Part shown: positions 35,202 to 35,848 of the stretch, in pieces
How positions within the stretch are numbered: the stretch's first letter is position 1
Layout of the letters: every line of letters starts with the position of its first letter
Source: Aeromonas sanarellii
Lineage (GTDB): Bacteria > Pseudomonadota > Gammaproteobacteria > Enterobacterales > Aeromonadaceae
DNA length: 35,848 bases
NCBI RefSeq assembly: GCF_000820085.1
Contig: NZ_CDBN01000014.1
Span: 1-35,848 of the forward strand
Direction of reading: 5' to 3'
Notes under the pieces: generated by a model
Seen by the model: only the letters and a program-made list of their open reading frames with translations
Told to the model about the DNA's origin: nothing
Databases searched by the model: none
Translations under genes and position numbers: made by a program

Positions 35202-35848
35202 ATGACAGCCTATTCCCCTCCCTCGCCCTGATCCACGCCATGTTGAGTCGGGTGATGGATATCGCCGAGTTGGTGGGGCAGTGGCGGTTTGCTCAGAGCT
35301 CCCAGGTGCCGATGCTGCGTCGAGAGAACCGGATCCGCACTATCCAAGCCTCCTTGGCTATAGAGCACAATACCCTGAGTGTCGAGCAGGTGACGGCAGT
35401 GATTGAGGGGAAGACGGTGCTTGGGCTTCCACGGGAAATCCAAGAGGTCCGTAATGCGTTTGCGGCCTATGAAGCAATGCCTGATTGGGATCCTGCTTTA
35501 GCGGAAGATTTACTTGGTGCTCATGGACTCCTGATGCGTGGACTATGCGATGATGCGGGTCACTGGCGTAGCAGTGGCGTAGGTATCTATCGAGGCGAGC
35601 AGTTAGTGCATATGGCTCCCCCTGCGAACCAGGTCCCTCGTCTAATGGGACAGCTATTGACTTGGCTGGCTGAGACCGAGGCTCATCCGCTGATCGCTTC
35701 CTGTGCCTTGCATTATGAGTTGGAGTTTATTCATCCTTTTGCGGATGGAAATGGTCGGATGGGACGTTTATGGCAGACAGTGATCTTGAGCCGCTGGCAG
35801 CCTGTAATGGCCTTCTTACCCGTGGAGAGGCGTTGTTGCCCAAATCGA
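35202..35848 (+). pseudogene. Fic-domain AMP transferase gene, frameshifted and cut by the window end
   Basis: The region codes for a class II Fic protein, with the inhibitory helix motif SLAIEHNTL and the catalytic motif HPFADGNGRMGR. It is spread over three frames. From ATG 35202, which has GGAG at good spacing, the frame reads MTAYSPP and then stops. The next frame continues as LALIHAMLSRVMDIAELVG. Restoring one T near 35221 would join them as PPFALIHAM. Near 35829 an extra G turns an expected PVESVVAQI into PVERRCCPN. A start at ATG 35240 could still give a shortened protein. GC content is higher than in the neighbouring element genes, so its origin may differ. The stop lies beyond the window. 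Confidence 0.7.

Overview
The window looks like a chromosomal segment of a gammaproteobacterium, most likely Aeromonas. This is inferred from the gene order: a trpEGDC(F)BA operon with separate trpG and trpD and a fused trpCF, then divergent rnm-yciO-scpA-scpB-rluB, a tesB, and an acrR/acrAB/outer-membrane-channel efflux locus. The core DNA is GC-rich with matching codon use up to about 30.4 kb. From about 30.65 kb to 35.1 kb it turns visibly AT-rich, inside an integrated element.

Layout. (1) 1-7.4 kb, minus strand: the complete tryptophan operon, preceded by a leader peptide with three consecutive Trp codons and a transcription attenuator, and closed by a terminator. (2) 7.46-11.7 kb, plus strand: rnm (PHP-domain nuclease), yciO, scpA, scpB and rluB, tightly packed and closed by a terminator. 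(3) 11.78-12.43 kb: a small DUF559 (Vsr-like) nuclease gene bracketed by GC-rich palindromic repeats. (4) 12.5-15.5 kb: tesB, and on the minus strand an SLC1-family symporter and a methyltransferase. (5) 15.5-22.2 kb: a TetR-family repressor, its conserved 24-bp palindromic operator, and a tripartite RND efflux pump. (6) 22.4-23.5 kb: sulfate-binding protein sbp. (7) 23.7-30.4 kb: a signalling locus with an HD-GYP response regulator, a periplasmic solute-binding protein and a 1520-residue hybrid histidine kinase. (8) 30.6 kb to the end: an element integrated into the 3' end of a tRNA-Thr(CGU) gene, carrying a P4-type integrase, a two-gene unit of unknown function, a hairpin-rich non-coding stretch, an AlpA-type regulator, a YagK/YfjJ (inovirus Gp2-like) gene and a frameshifted fic gene cut by the window end.

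Three patterns stand out. First, gene termini are echoed next to the genes themselves in four places. Copies of the 5' ends of trpG and scpB lie just upstream of the real starts and form short coupled ORFs. Degenerate copies of the 3' ends of the methyltransferase and the HD-GYP gene lie just downstream of those genes. In trpG, scpB and the methyltransferase the differences are largely at third codon positions, so the copies carry coding history and are not fresh slippage products. Second, the DUF559 gene sits between near-identical palindromic repeats, an arrangement that recalls REP elements with their RAYT enzymes but with an unrelated nuclease family. Third, the SLC1-family symporter lacks the arginine that binds acidic substrates, which argues against a dicarboxylate or acidic amino acid as its cargo.

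Protein identities come from motif recognition without database searches, and the organism assignment is an inference.
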